The position numbers and the translations under genes were made by a program. Shown here piece after piece: positions 26,433-36,264 of a stretch of 64,000 nt of DNA. Numbering within the stretch: position 1 is the stretch's first letter; each line of letters starts with the position of its first letter. The stretch comes from Flavobacterium sp. SUN052 (lineage in GTDB: Bacteria; Bacteroidota; Bacteroidia; Flavobacteriales; Flavobacteriaceae), in contig NZ_JAPQNS010000016.1 in the NCBI RefSeq assembly GCF_028867935.1, forward strand, positions 1 through 64,000, read 5' to 3'. The notes below the pieces were generated by a model that searched no databases, was not told the origin of the DNA, and was given only the letters and a program-made list of their open reading frames with translations.

Positions 26433-29400
26433 GTGAGAAAAGCGATTTCGACCATACTGCTCGTCCTTTTGGCCATTGTGCTTCTTGTGCTTGGCTTTGT
26501 TGTGGTTATCGCTACCACACCAATCGGTGAGCGATTCGTAACGAGTCAGGTTAATAACTACCTGGCTAAAAAACTGAAATCGCCTTTTCGAATTGGGCGG
26601 ATCAGCTATAAAATCCCCGATTACCTTGAACTGAACGATGTGTTCTTCCAGACTCCCAAAGGAGATACCCTTTTGATGGGTCAACGACTGTTTGTGGATC
26701 TGGATATGTTGGGGCTGCTTGACAACCGGGTAGTAATCAATCAGGTGGATCTGGAGAAAGTCCGGCTGAATATCACCCGTACGCTGCCCGATACCGCGTT
26801 TAATTTCAATTATATACTCGATGCCTTTATCACGCCGGGTGCTCCTAAACCTGAAGCGACCCCTTTAGATACAACTACGGCTCCGTTGGATGTAAATCTC
26901 AAAGCGATCTCGTTTAAAGACGTTCGCGTGAAATACCGCGACGATGTGACGGGCGCCGATGTGAACGCTTATGTTGATACCCTCCGAGCTAATTTTGACA
27001 AGACCGATATTGCCAACAACAGTTATCGCTTGCGTGATTTAACCGTTGATGGTCTCGATACAAAGGCCAGGATTTACAAAGGCTTGCCCACGCCAGACTC
27101 GCCCCCATCGCCCGATACTTTGGATATTGGATTGGGAAAATGGAAGTTGAACCGAGCCCGATGGGATGTGCAATTAGAAGAACAGAAAATGACCACCGCA
27201 GGGCAATTACAGTCACTCGCGATGGAAACAGACTATTTTTTCTTTAACAGCGAACGTTTTGGGGTTAAGTCGCTGGTACTGGCAGGAGCTAATATCCGCT
27301 ACGATGATCAGACGCAGCCCAAACTGAGAAAAGGAGTCGATTACGCACACCTTGACCTTCAAGATCTGGCGTTTACTGGAGAGGAACTTCGGTATGATCC
27401 CCGGCAGATGTCGGGTAAACTGCGTCAGGCACGGGTGCGTGACAAAAGTGGTCTAATTGTACAGCGGCTCGAAGGGGATGTGTTGTACACAGACAAGATG
27501 ACTTCGCTCACCAAACTTTGGGTTCAAACGCCTAAAACGCTGCTGCGCGATCAGGTAGTACTGAAGTATGACTCGATTGCCCAGTTGAGTAATCCGCGAC
27601 AGGCAAATCGTGTGGGTGTTGCAGTGAATCTTCGGCAGAGCGTTCTGGCGTTATCTGATGTGCTCTTGCTGGCTCCGCAACTAGCCGAAACGCTCAAGGA
27701 TAACCAAACGGCCACAATTCGAATGAACGCTCGTGCCAACGGAACGCTGGCGGCTCTGAACCTGCCCGTGCTGGACGTTGCTGCTTTGTCGGGAACACGA
27801 ATCCGGGCTCGGGGCCGACTTACCAATGTAACTGACCCCGATCGTATTGGCCTTGACCTGACCATTGCTGAGGCCACTACCCGCCTAGCCGATATTCAGC
27901 ATGTTGTTCCGAAAAGTGCTTTTCCAGATGCGATCGCCGTGCCGCCCCAAATTCAACTGTCAGGACGGGTGCGCGGACTACTCAATGATCTGAACCTGCA
28001 AACTAAATTAGCCACTACTTGGGGAAACGCTACCTTCGACGGTCGGCTTCAGGGTTTTGTGGCGGGTAAAGGCCAAACATATTCGGGGACGCTGGCTCTG
28101 GCCAATTTTCAGGCCGACAAATGGTTGAAAGATCCGAAACAATATGGTACAATTACGGCTATTGCGACAGTGAATGGCACTGGCATCGACGTAAATACGA
28201 TGAACACATCGTTTCGGGTAAATGTAGATGAGGCTACGCTGCTGGGTTACCGGTATCAGAACATAGTAGCTTCGGGGCAATTGGCTAAGGGCACGCTTAA
28301 TGTGAAAGGTGTGAGCGACGATCCAAATGCCCGCTTGCAGCTAGATACCCGTGTAGGTTTAGCTGGAGCCTATCCAAGCATTACTGGCACAATTGATATT
28401 GGGCAGCTAAATTTATCAAAGCTCAAACTCTACGATCAGCCCCTCGAACTGCGGGGCAAAATCGTATTAGACATGGCTTCCACCGACCCGGCCAAGCCGA
28501 TTGGAACTATCTCAACCGATGGGGCTGTGATTCGTTACAACGGACAGTCGTATCCCCTGGATGAGGTGTATGTAAAGGCTAATGCTGATCAGAATCGTAA
28601 ACAGATTACGGCGCGGGTGCCGTTTGCCCAAATTAATCTGGATGGCCAGTTTGCTTATGATCGACTATACGACATTGTAGCCTCGGAGATAAGCCGCTAT
28701 TTCGCCATTCCTGGCCTGACATATCGTAGCACACCCCCTCCTTACGATTTCAAAATTGACGCCAAAGCGTATCAGCATCCACTGCTGAAGGCGTTTGTGC
28801 CAGCGCTGACACGCTTAGATACAGTGAGGTTGGCTGCTTATTTAGATAACACGCAAGACACGACCTTTGCCGCTACGCTGCGAACAGGCATTATTATTTA
28901 CGATACAAGTACCGTGGTTCGCAATGCTAATCTGTTGCTGCGCGGTACGGCCAGTGGGTTTGCCCAAGTCCTGAACGGTAACGTTACGTCGGGTAGGTCC
29001 GCCGGTGCGGCAACAACAATTCGCAATGGAGTGGCTGCACCTCCGAAGAATAATTTAGGAACATCAATTGATCGTTTGCTGGCTCCTGTGGCCGAACAGT
29101 TACCCACGGCCCGTCCGGGAGAATTGTTTATTCGAGGGCAGATTAACTCGATAACGGCTTCAGGTATCGATATTGGATTAACCCGACTAAATGGTACTGC
29201 TGCCAACAATAAGCTGAATTTTGAGGCCATTAGTAAGGATTCTTCTAACCGGGATGTGTATGGCTTACGAGGACAGGTGGCTGCCTTGGGTCAGGATTAT
29301 CGGATTCAACTGGCTCAGAATGGTCTGTTGCTTAATTATCAGAACTGGACTGCTGACTCAACCGGTTACGTGCAGTATGGGCCACAGGGTTTGTATGTAA

Positions 29401-31520
29401 ACCGTTTGCAGTTACGCTACCGGCAGGAATACATCGAAATGGCCAGCACGGAAACGTACGCTAACGCTCCTCTACGGATTACGATCAGAAACTTTCAACT
29501 AGCTGATGCTGCCCGAATTGCCAATCAGGATACAACCTTGGCCAGTGGGCAGTTAGATGGTACGGTGGTACTTCGCGACTATCTGGGCACAGACTCTCAA
29601 CTGTCGTTTGTGGGAACGGTGGACGTAGATAGTTTGCGCGTGATGGAAAAACCAATCGGGAATGTGACAGGCCGATTTACCAATCAATCCGACGGACGAG
29701 TAGGTATTAATGTTGCCTTGAGCGGACCCGATAATCAGGCGACTATGTCAGGCTTTTACAATGGCGAAAACTCGGGACTTGATCTAACTGTAGAGTTGCA
29801 AAAGCTCGCGGTTCGCACTATTGAAGCGTTCAGTTTTGGCGAGTTAAGACAGGCTAAGGGTGATTTGACGGGTAAGTTCACTGTGAATGGCACCACAACC
29901 CAACCTCGACTAAATGGGAAAGTCGCTTTTGATTCGGTGGCGTTTAATATCAAGCAACTCAACGCCACGTACCGAATCGATCAGGAACAACTGCTTTTTG
30001 ACGGCTCTAACGTTACGCTTACTAACTTTTCGCTGACCGATACACTGGGCCGAACGCTCAATACAACGGGCACAGTAACACTTACCAATCTGCCTAATGC
30101 CTCGTACAACCTGAATGTGCAGGCCAACAATTTTCTGGTGTTGAACGCGGCCCGGAAAGACAATGATTACGTATACGGTAAGGCGACCGCAACAGCCAAT
30201 CTGCGGATTCGTGGGGCTGGTGCCAAGGCTTCAATTGTTGGGTCGGTGAAGGTAGATGAGGGTAGTAAAGTGAGCTTTGTGTTGCCCGACGATACGCCTG
30301 AACTGAATGATGCCCGCCAGACGGTCACGTTCATCGATCATAATGACACGCTCGCTCTGAGCAAATACTTGGTGAAACCTAAGCGCGACACGGTCAACAC
30401 CAAAGTTGCCTTTGAAGAACTAGACAACGCCAACATTTCACTCAACATAGAAGTCGACGAGAAATCGGAATTTACAGTTGTAGTTGACGAACTCAACGGC
30501 GATTATCTCCGGGCGCGTGGCAACGCTAACCTCAATGTTGGTATCGACGCAGGTGGTAACATTGGTATTCTGGGTCGGTATGAGGTAACCGACGGGGAGT
30601 ACTCTCTGACGTATGAGGTGCTAAAACGGCAATTCAAGATCCAAAAAGGCAGTTCTATTACCTGGACCGGTGATCCGCTGAGCGCTCAGGTGGATATCAC
30701 GGCGATTTATGAAGTTCGCACGGCCCCGGCAAACTTAGTCGCCAATGAAATTTCCGGCCAGAATAACGCGCTTTATCAGAATAAGATACCGTTTAATGTA
30801 TTGCTCAAAATTGGTGACAACCTGGCCAAACCAGCGCTTACGTTCGATATTGTGCGACCTACAACCGGCACCAGCAACGCCATTGTTGCAGGGGGAGTCA
30901 CTCAAACGGTAGATAATAAACTGGCCGTTCTCCGTCGCGACGAATCGCAGATTAACAAGCAGGTGTTTGCGCTCTTGGTGCTGGGCAACTTCATTTCTGA
31001 AAACACGTCTGATTTCTTTTCATCGGGCAGTAGTGGGGGAGGGGCCGCTGAGAGCATTGCCCGGAATAGCGTCAGCAAAATTCTATCCGAACAGTTGGAG
31101 CGGTTTGCATCCAGCCTGATTAAAGGAGTAGACGTAAACTTCAACCTAAACTCGACAAATCAAGCGGCTACGGCCAATGGCCCAACGGGTAGCCGGACGG
31201 ATTTAAACGTAGGCCTGTCGAAAAGCTTTCTGTCGGGTCGGCTTTCTGTATCGGTCGGACGGAATTTCGTTTTAGAGAACAACACTGGTATTCAGCGAAA
31301 CCCTAGTGAAGTTTTCGACAATTTTTCATTGAACTACAACCTCACCCGCGACGGGCGTTACGTGGTACGCGGTTACCGTCGTAACGAACAGCAGAGCGTG
31401 CTGGAGGGTTACATTGTCGAAACGGGAGTTGGGTTCATTATCACTGTTGATTACAACACCTTTGCTGATCTTCGGCGCCGGAGAAAACAAGAACAAGAGC
31501 AAAGTGCGGTGGATATGTAA
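26433..31520 (+). CDS. tamB: Translocation and assembly module protein TamB
   Basis: 1695 aa, AsmA/TamB superfamily. An N-terminal membrane anchor (residues 5-28) is followed by a very long periplasmic beta-taco/AsmA-like region. The C-terminal DUF490 domain (about 1250-1690) has SLTYEVLKRQFKIQKGSSIT and ending sequence VGRNFVLENNTG. Such proteins bridge the periplasm and carry lipids, or help build outer-membrane proteins. It starts with GTG at 26433. The next gene, 50 bases on, encodes its outer-membrane partner. Confidence 0.92.
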   Translation: MRKAISTILLVLLAIVLLVLGFVVVIATTPIGERFVTSQVNNYLAKKLKSPFRIGRISYKIPDYLELNDVFFQTPKGDTLLMGQRLFVDLDMLGLLDNRVVINQVDLEKVRLNITRTLPDTAFNFNYILDAFITPGAPKPEATPLDTTTAPLDVNLKAISFKDVRVKYRDDVTGADVNAYVDTLRANFDKTDIANNSYRLRDLTVDGLDTKARIYKGLPTPDSPPSPDTLDIGLGKWKLNRARWDVQLEEQKMTTAGQLQSLAMETDYFFFNSERFGVKSLVLAGANIRYDDQTQPKLRKGVDYAHLDLQDLAFTGEELRYDPRQMSGKLRQARVRDKSGLIVQRLEGDVLYTDKMTSLTKLWVQTPKTLLRDQVVLKYDSIAQLSNPRQANRVGVAVNLRQSVLALSDVLLLAPQLAETLKDNQTATIRMNARANGTLAALNLPVLDVAALSGTRIRARGRLTNVTDPDRIGLDLTIAEATTRLADIQHVVPKSAFPDAIAVPPQIQLSGRVRGLLNDLNLQTKLATTWGNATFDGRLQGFVAGKGQTYSGTLALANFQADKWLKDPKQYGTITAIATVNGTGIDVNTMNTSFRVNVDEATLLGYRYQNIVASGQLAKGTLNVKGVSDDPNARLQLDTRVGLAGAYPSITGTIDIGQLNLSKLKLYDQPLELRGKIVLDMASTDPAKPIGTISTDGAVIRYNGQSYPLDEVYVKANADQNRKQITARVPFAQINLDGQFAYDRLYDIVASEISRYFAIPGLTYRSTPPPYDFKIDAKAYQHPLLKAFVPALTRLDTVRLAAYLDNTQDTTFAATLRTGIIIYDTSTVVRNANLLLRGTASGFAQVLNGNVTSGRSAGAATTIRNGVAAPPKNNLGTSIDRLLAPVAEQLPTARPGELFIRGQINSITASGIDIGLTRLNGTAANNKLNFEAISKDSSNRDVYGLRGQVAALGQDYRIQLAQNGLLLNYQNWTADSTGYVQYGPQGLYVNRLQLRYRQEYIEMASTETYANAPLRITIRNFQLADAARIANQDTTLASGQLDGTVVLRDYLGTDSQLSFVGTVDVDSLRVMEKPIGNVTGRFTNQSDGRVGINVALSGPDNQATMSGFYNGENSGLDLTVELQKLAVRTIEAFSFGELRQAKGDLTGKFTVNGTTTQPRLNGKVAFDSVAFNIKQLNATYRIDQEQLLFDGSNVTLTNFSLTDTLGRTLNTTGTVTLTNLPNASYNLNVQANNFLVLNAARKDNDYVYGKATATANLRIRGAGAKASIVGSVKVDEGSKVSFVLPDDTPELNDARQTVTFIDHNDTLALSKYLVKPKRDTVNTKVAFEELDNANISLNIEVDEKSEFTVVVDELNGDYLRARGNANLNVGIDAGGNIGILGRYEVTDGEYSLTYEVLKRQFKIQKGSSITWTGDPLSAQVDITAIYEVRTAPANLVANEISGQNNALYQNKIPFNVLLKIGDNLAKPALTFDIVRPTTGTSNAIVAGGVTQTVDNKLAVLRRDESQINKQVFALLVLGNFISENTSDFFSSGSSGGGAAESIARNSVSKILSEQLERFASSLIKGVDVNFNLNSTNQAATANGPTGSRTDLNVGLSKSFLSGRLSVSVGRNFVLENNTGIQRNPSEVFDNFSLNYNLTRDGRYVVRGYRRNEQQSVLEGYIVETGVGFIITVDYNTFADLRRRRKQEQEQSAVDM

Positions 31521-31570
31521 TCCACCACTGTTGTAGACAGGCCGCAAGGCGAACCGCCCTTAAAAACCAA

Positions 31571-33982
31571 ATGAAACCATCCTACTACCTCTTTCTTTTT
31601 CTGCTTCTCCAATCTTGCAACCTCGCTAAACGGTTGCCAGCGAATGAGCGTTTATACGTTGGAACAGATATAAACCTGTCGGCGGACTCAACTGTCACCA
31701 AAGACGAAAAAGAAAATCTACAGGAGCAATTGGGCGATCTGGCTCGACCACGCCCTAACAAAACTCTGTTTGGATTTCCGTACAAAGTAGCTCTGTATTA
31801 CTTTCTCGGTGAACCCAAGTCAGAAAAAGGGTTGAGGGCCTGGTTCCGGCGCAAATTTGGTGAAGCGCCAACCTTGGCTAGTGCAAAGGCCATCTCGTCG
31901 AATGCAACGATCTTCGCTGGGTTGATGGAAAATGAAGGGTATTTCCGCTCAAGTGTCAGTGGACGGTTAGTGGAGGAGGGTTACAAAGCACGTGGTATAT
32001 ATGATGTACGCGTTTTAACTCGCTATACCATCGACTCTGTATCATTCCTAATCAATACTGCCGTTACGCCAAAAATGGATTCAATCCGGTCATCAACCAC
32101 CACGCGTCGCGAAGCCGAGCGACCAGCGATTTTAGACCGGAGTGCCGATCAGGCTATGTTTTCTATTTCGCCCCGAACGCTGCTGAAACCTGGCGAGCCT
32201 TATCGGTTTGCGACAATTCAGGCAGAACAGCAGCGTATCAATACAACGTTAAAAAACCGGGGGTTCTATTATTTTCAGCCTGATTATGTTGCCGTTCTGG
32301 CCGATAGTGCAGTGGGTAACCATAAAGTGCGGCTATATGTGGCCCTTAAACCCGATATGCCAGTTGCTGCCGGACAGCCTTATTTCATTCGAAATTTGTA
32401 CGTATACCCGAACTACAATTTGGCCAATGTATCCGGTAATGATACCAACCGATCGCGGGCGTATATTGCTCAGGGCGATACCAGCCTTCGGCGAGTTTTT
32501 ATCGTCGATTCAGCGCGGCTTTATAACCCGCGTTTATTTAATGATATTTTAAGTCTGAAACCCGGTCGGCGATTCAGCAGCCGCGCACAGGATTTAACGT
32601 TGAGCCGGTTTATCAACGTCGGCACCTTTAAGTTTGTGCGGAACCGGTTTGCCCCCGTTCAGCAGGGCGACTCGGCCTTTCTGGATGTACATTATTACCT
32701 GACGCCTTACCCCAAAAAATCCATTCGGGCTGAAATTGCGGGTACATCTCGGTCTAATAGTCTTGTGGGGTCAGAACTGACACTGAGCGTATTGAATCGT
32801 AACTTTTTCAAACGAGCCGAACAGCTGAGCTTAAATCTGACGGGTGGCTTTGAGATTCCGATTGCTTCCCTAGGCCTAGTTACTACTACATATCGATACG
32901 GAGCAACAATAAATCTAACAGCTCCTCGCTTGATGGTGCCGTTTCGAATTCGGTACGATCAACGGCAGTCGCTACCTAAAACGATAATGTCAATAGGGTA
33001 CGAAGCCATCAACCGATCACAGTATTATACACTAAACTCATTTAACGGGTCATTCGGATATGCGTTTCGGACCAACCAGCGCATTGAGCAGAATTTTGTG
33101 CCTTTCAATATCAACTATGTGCGTTCATCAAATGAAGGTCGTTTGCTTGATACACTTCTATATGATCCGCAGACACTCCCTCTCTATATCAATATCCGAA
33201 CAAGCAATCAGGTAATTTTAAGTAGTCTATACACTATAAGTTACAGTTCGGCTCCTCGTACCGTGTCTCCCCGCACTTATCGGGTTCAGTTTGGTGTTGA
33301 AGCTGCCGGAAATTTGGCGGCACTTTTAATTAACAACCGAAATGAGGAAGGAGCAAACGTTCTATTCAATGCTCCACTTGCTCAATACATGAAGTTTGAT
33401 TTAGATACGCGCCACTATTGGCGGTTAACACCTGGTATGACGTGGGCCAATCGTTTTCTGGCTGGTTTCGGTTTGCCTTACGGGAACATCGACAAGATGC
33501 CTCTTGTTAAGCAGTATTTTTCGGGGGGGAGCAATAGTTTACGGGGTTTCCGACCCCGAACTGTTGGACCAGGTTTATTTTCGCGACAGGTGGATGGCAA
33601 TGGACCCTTATTTCAAGATGGTGGTGGTGATATCAAGCTGGAAGCCAGTACTGAACTCCGTCCCAAATTCAACCAATATCTACAGGGTGCTTTATTTATT
33701 GACGCTGGTAACGTGTGGTATCGCGACTCTTCGTATAACGCTGTTTACTCTGCTAAGACCTCCTTTACCAAAGATTTTTACAAGCAGATTTTCGTGAGTG
33801 GCGGTGTTGGTCTTCGTATTGATCTCTCTTATTTCTTATTCAGACTTGATTTGGGGATTCCCTTTCGTCGACCCGACCGACCTGAAGGTGAACGCTGGGT
33901 ATTTGATGAAATAAACTTACGGAGCCCCGGATGGCGTCGGCAGAATCTAATTCTAAACGTGGCAGTAGGGTATCCGTTCTAA
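31571..33982 (+). CDS. BamA/TamA-family outer-membrane lipoprotein (TamL-like)
   Basis: 803 aa. A lipoprotein signal with lipobox LLLQSC puts a lipid on Cys16. POTRA-type domains fill about 30-380, and a 16-strand barrel of the surface-antigen type fills the rest (MPLVKQYFSGGSNSLRGFRPR, ALFIDAGNVWYRD, GGVGLRIDLSYFLFRLDLG). TamA with a lipid anchor is characteristic of Bacteroidota and pairs with TamB. It forms one transcription unit with tamB. Its stop codon overlaps that of the convergent toxin gene by 4 bases. Confidence 0.92.
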   Translation: MKPSYYLFLFLLLQSCNLAKRLPANERLYVGTDINLSADSTVTKDEKENLQEQLGDLARPRPNKTLFGFPYKVALYYFLGEPKSEKGLRAWFRRKFGEAPTLASAKAISSNATIFAGLMENEGYFRSSVSGRLVEEGYKARGIYDVRVLTRYTIDSVSFLINTAVTPKMDSIRSSTTTRREAERPAILDRSADQAMFSISPRTLLKPGEPYRFATIQAEQQRINTTLKNRGFYYFQPDYVAVLADSAVGNHKVRLYVALKPDMPVAAGQPYFIRNLYVYPNYNLANVSGNDTNRSRAYIAQGDTSLRRVFIVDSARLYNPRLFNDILSLKPGRRFSSRAQDLTLSRFINVGTFKFVRNRFAPVQQGDSAFLDVHYYLTPYPKKSIRAEIAGTSRSNSLVGSELTLSVLNRNFFKRAEQLSLNLTGGFEIPIASLGLVTTTYRYGATINLTAPRLMVPFRIRYDQRQSLPKTIMSIGYEAINRSQYYTLNSFNGSFGYAFRTNQRIEQNFVPFNINYVRSSNEGRLLDTLLYDPQTLPLYINIRTSNQVILSSLYTISYSSAPRTVSPRTYRVQFGVEAAGNLAALLINNRNEEGANVLFNAPLAQYMKFDLDTRHYWRLTPGMTWANRFLAGFGLPYGNIDKMPLVKQYFSGGSNSLRGFRPRTVGPGLFSRQVDGNGPLFQDGGGDIKLEASTELRPKFNQYLQGALFIDAGNVWYRDSSYNAVYSAKTSFTKDFYKQIFVSGGVGLRIDLSYFLFRLDLGIPFRRPDRPEGERWVFDEINLRSPGWRRQNLILNVAVGYPF

Positions 33983-34314
33983 AGTAACCCGGCTTCAACG
34001 AGTAATAAATCCAACTCGTTATTTTTTACCGTGTCCTGTTTCGCTTTGTCGTAAATACTAAGCAGGTAAACTGTCTCGCCAACAACCTTGACACATGTAA
34101 TTACGCGAGCACCTCCGCTTTTACCTTTCCCTTTTGACGAGATCGCTAACCGAACCTTATAACAATCCCGACCCAAAGCAATTCCTTGAGTCGGGTTTTC
34201 TAATAAGATACTTCTAAAATTGACAAGGTCAGAACGTAAAGAAGGATGCTTTTTAGCTAGTCGCTTTAGTTGCCGCTCAAATGTGTCGGTAAGCGAAATT
34301 TTATAACTCGTCAA
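33979..34314 (-). CDS. RelE/ParE-family toxin
   Basis: 111 aa. The compact RelE fold is recognisable: FERQLKRLAKKHPSLRSDL, the strand ALGRDCYKVRLAI, and VYLLSIYDKAKQDTV at the end. RelE-type toxins cut mRNA on the ribosome; ParE types poison gyrase. This one has Lys and Arg residues in the central strands (YKVRLAISSKGKGKSGGARV), fitting the RNA-cutting kind, but the target is not certain. Its start overlaps the antitoxin gene by 14 bases. Confidence 0.8.
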   Translation of the reverse strand: MTSYKISLTDTFERQLKRLAKKHPSLRSDLVNFRSILLENPTQGIALGRDCYKVRLAISSKGKGKSGGARVITCVKVVGETVYLLSIYDKAKQDTVKNNELDLLLVEAGLL

Positions 34315-34525
34315 TCAGTTCGTCCAGAGTTTTCAACTTAATCTTCCCCTGTCGATGTAGTTCAACCTGATGTAGTGACTCTTTCAAATCATCAACCCAT
34401 TCCTGCTGCTCAGCCGTTAGCGGTTTCCGGGTAGTGGCTTTAGGTTCTACCTTGAATTTTAGATTTTTGGCCAATTCCAGAAAGAAGTCGGCTTGATTCT
34501 CAGGGACGTTGACGATGAATTCCAT
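34301..34525 (-). CDS. Antitoxin of the RelE-type pair
   Basis: 74 aa. A short N-terminal strand (MEFIVNVPENQADFFLELAK) and a charged C-terminal helix region (GKIKLKTLDELIDEL), typical of small Bacteroidota antitoxins that wrap around their toxin. It lies directly upstream of, and overlaps, the toxin gene. A DUF3467 gene precedes it by 20 bases. Confidence 0.75.
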   Translation of the reverse strand: MEFIVNVPENQADFFLELAKNLKFKVEPKATTRKPLTAEQQEWVDDLKESLHQVELHRQGKIKLKTLDELIDEL

Positions 34526-34545
34526 TTGAATTTGTTATTTGAGTT

Positions 34546-34866
34546 TTACGCCATTCCGACCGGCCCGCCAAAACCGGACGGAAACCGGAAATTATCATCA
34601 GGTTGGTCGATACTGCCGAAGCTGTCTTCGTAGCGACCGATGTTTTCTTTCAGAGCCGATAATAAGCGTTTAGCATGTTCAGGCGTCAGAATGATCCTGG
34701 CCTTTACCTTCGCCTTGGGTACACCGGGCATTAACCGGATAAAATCCAGAATAAATTCGCTGTTCGAGTGGGCAATCATCGCCAGGTTGGCGTATGTTCC
34801 TTCGGCAATATCCTCCGACAATTCAACGTCGATGGTGTTTTCCTGTGATTGGTTGTCGGTGCTCAT
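34546..34866 (-). CDS. DUF3467 family protein
   Basis: 106 aa, cytoplasmic. Matches the DUF3467 pattern: AEGTYANLAMIAHSNSEFIL, DFIRLMPGVPKAKVKARIIL, TPEHAKRLLSALKENI. The function of the family is unknown. Its ATG overlaps the stop of the amidohydrolase gene (ATGA), so the two are coupled. Confidence 0.9.
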   Translation of the reverse strand: MSTDNQSQENTIDVELSEDIAEGTYANLAMIAHSNSEFILDFIRLMPGVPKAKVKARIILTPEHAKRLLSALKENIGRYEDSFGSIDQPDDNFRFPSGFGGPVGMA

Positions 34867-36143
34867 TGTTTATATACTTTACCCTCTTTCATAACAAACC
34901 GTACGGCTTGCAAGGTTTTAATGTTCTGAAGCGGATTGTCGTCCACTGCAATTATGTCAGCAAACTTACCCGTTTCTACCGAACCCAACTGATTTTTCAT
35001 GCCCAACAGTTCCGCATTCACCATAGTGGCAGCCTTGATTGCTTCAATCGGCGGCATACCCCCTTCAACCATAAATTCGAACTCTTTAGCGTTGAGACCG
35101 TGCGGATATACACCCGCGTCGGTGCCGAATGCCACTTTAACCCCGGCTTTATAGGCTTTGGCAAACGTAGCCTGAATTTTAGGGCCAATAGCAAGTGCTT
35201 TAGCCGTAACAAAGGCAGGATAATAACCAAACGTACGCGCTGAATCGGCAGCGGAACGGCCTGCAATTATAGTAGGAACGTAATACGTACCATGTTTCTT
35301 GAATAGCTCGATGGCTTCGTCGTCCATCAATGTTCCGTGTTCAATGGTTGTTACACCCGCCCGAATGGCCCTCTTCATACCCTCGGCTCCGTGAGCATGA
35401 GCCGCTACGGCAAATCCATAGTCTTTCGCTGTTTCAACAATTGCTTTCAGTTCCTCGTCGTTGAATTGGGGGCCTTGTCCGTCTTTGGCATTGCTCAATA
35501 CACCACCAGTAGCCGTAATTTTAATCAAATCAGAGCCCTCTTTGTACCGTTGCCGAACGGCCTTGCGGGCATCTTCAGGACTATTGATAACGCCTTCAAG
35601 CGGGCCAGGATCGCCCGCTAGGTCGCGCCGGTAGCCGTTGGTGGGGTCAGCATGGCCACCCGTGGTAGCAATGGATTTACCCACCGTGAAGATACGTGGG
35701 CCATCGGCAAGACCCCGGTTTATGGCATTACGAAGCGCAATGTTCACCCCCGAACCACCCAAATCGCGCACCGTTGTGAAACCCGCCATTAGAGTAATTT
35801 TAGCAATGGAGGCCGCCTGAAAGGCTACATCCGGCACATTTTGGGTGAATCGGTCAATGGCCCCACCGCGCCGGGTTTCGCTCTCGATATGCACATGCAT
35901 ATCAATCAGGCCGGGGAGTACAGTTTTTGTTTTGAGGTCAATAACGCGGTCAGTGCCAGCGGGGACTGTGTAGCCGCGTTGCACAGCGGTGATCTTGTTG
36001 CCCTCGACAACCACCGTCATTTGGGGCTGAAGACTGTTATTGACCCCATCGAGCAAATTGCCGCAGTGAAGTAATGTACGCTGTTGAGCGAAAGCAGAAA
36101 AACAGGCAATAGTAGCGAGTACGGTAAGGTAGTGTTTTTTCAT
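34863..36143 (-). CDS. Secreted amidohydrolase (Xaa-Pro dipeptidase/imidazolonepropionase-like)
   Basis: 426 aa with a signal peptide (MKKHYLTVLATIACFSAFAQ). Metal-dependent TIM-barrel hydrolase of the amidohydrolase superfamily: HVHIESE (HxH, metals), a Lys in the ITATGGVLS region, AHAHGAEGMKR, TIEHGT, and GTDAGV (catalytic Asp). This subgroup usually acts on dipeptides or cyclic amides; the true substrate is unknown. I chose the ATG at 36143; a longer frame would run into a 37-bp inverted repeat. Confidence 0.9.
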   Translation of the reverse strand: MKKHYLTVLATIACFSAFAQQRTLLHCGNLLDGVNNSLQPQMTVVVEGNKITAVQRGYTVPAGTDRVIDLKTKTVLPGLIDMHVHIESETRRGGAIDRFTQNVPDVAFQAASIAKITLMAGFTTVRDLGGSGVNIALRNAINRGLADGPRIFTVGKSIATTGGHADPTNGYRRDLAGDPGPLEGVINSPEDARKAVRQRYKEGSDLIKITATGGVLSNAKDGQGPQFNDEELKAIVETAKDYGFAVAAHAHGAEGMKRAIRAGVTTIEHGTLMDDEAIELFKKHGTYYVPTIIAGRSAADSARTFGYYPAFVTAKALAIGPKIQATFAKAYKAGVKVAFGTDAGVYPHGLNAKEFEFMVEGGMPPIEAIKAATMVNAELLGMKNQLGSVETGKFADIIAVDDNPLQNIKTLQAVRFVMKEGKVYKQ

Positions 36144-36160
36144 TTTGATTGGTTTAAAAA

Positions 36161-36251
36161 GTAGAGACGCAAAATCCTGCGTCTCCCGTGCGTCAGCAAT
36201 AATAACGAAAAATGGCTGACACACGGGAGACGCAGGATTTTGCGTCTCTAC
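36161..36251. repeat. 37-bp inverted repeat with nested palindromes
   Basis: Arms 36161-36197 and 36215-36251 are reverse complements except for one base, around a 17-base spacer. Each arm also contains its own palindrome (GAGACGCA...TGCGTCTC), so the RNA can fold as one long or two short hairpins. It lies between the DUF4920 gene and the amidohydrolase gene, both on the minus strand. It may attenuate read-through, or be a dispersed repeat. Confidence 0.9.
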
Positions 36252-36264
36252 AAAAAATAAACTA

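Noticed and set aside
36144..36224. Upstream extension of the amidohydrolase start
   Set aside because: It would run through the 37-bp inverted repeat and bury the signal peptide.
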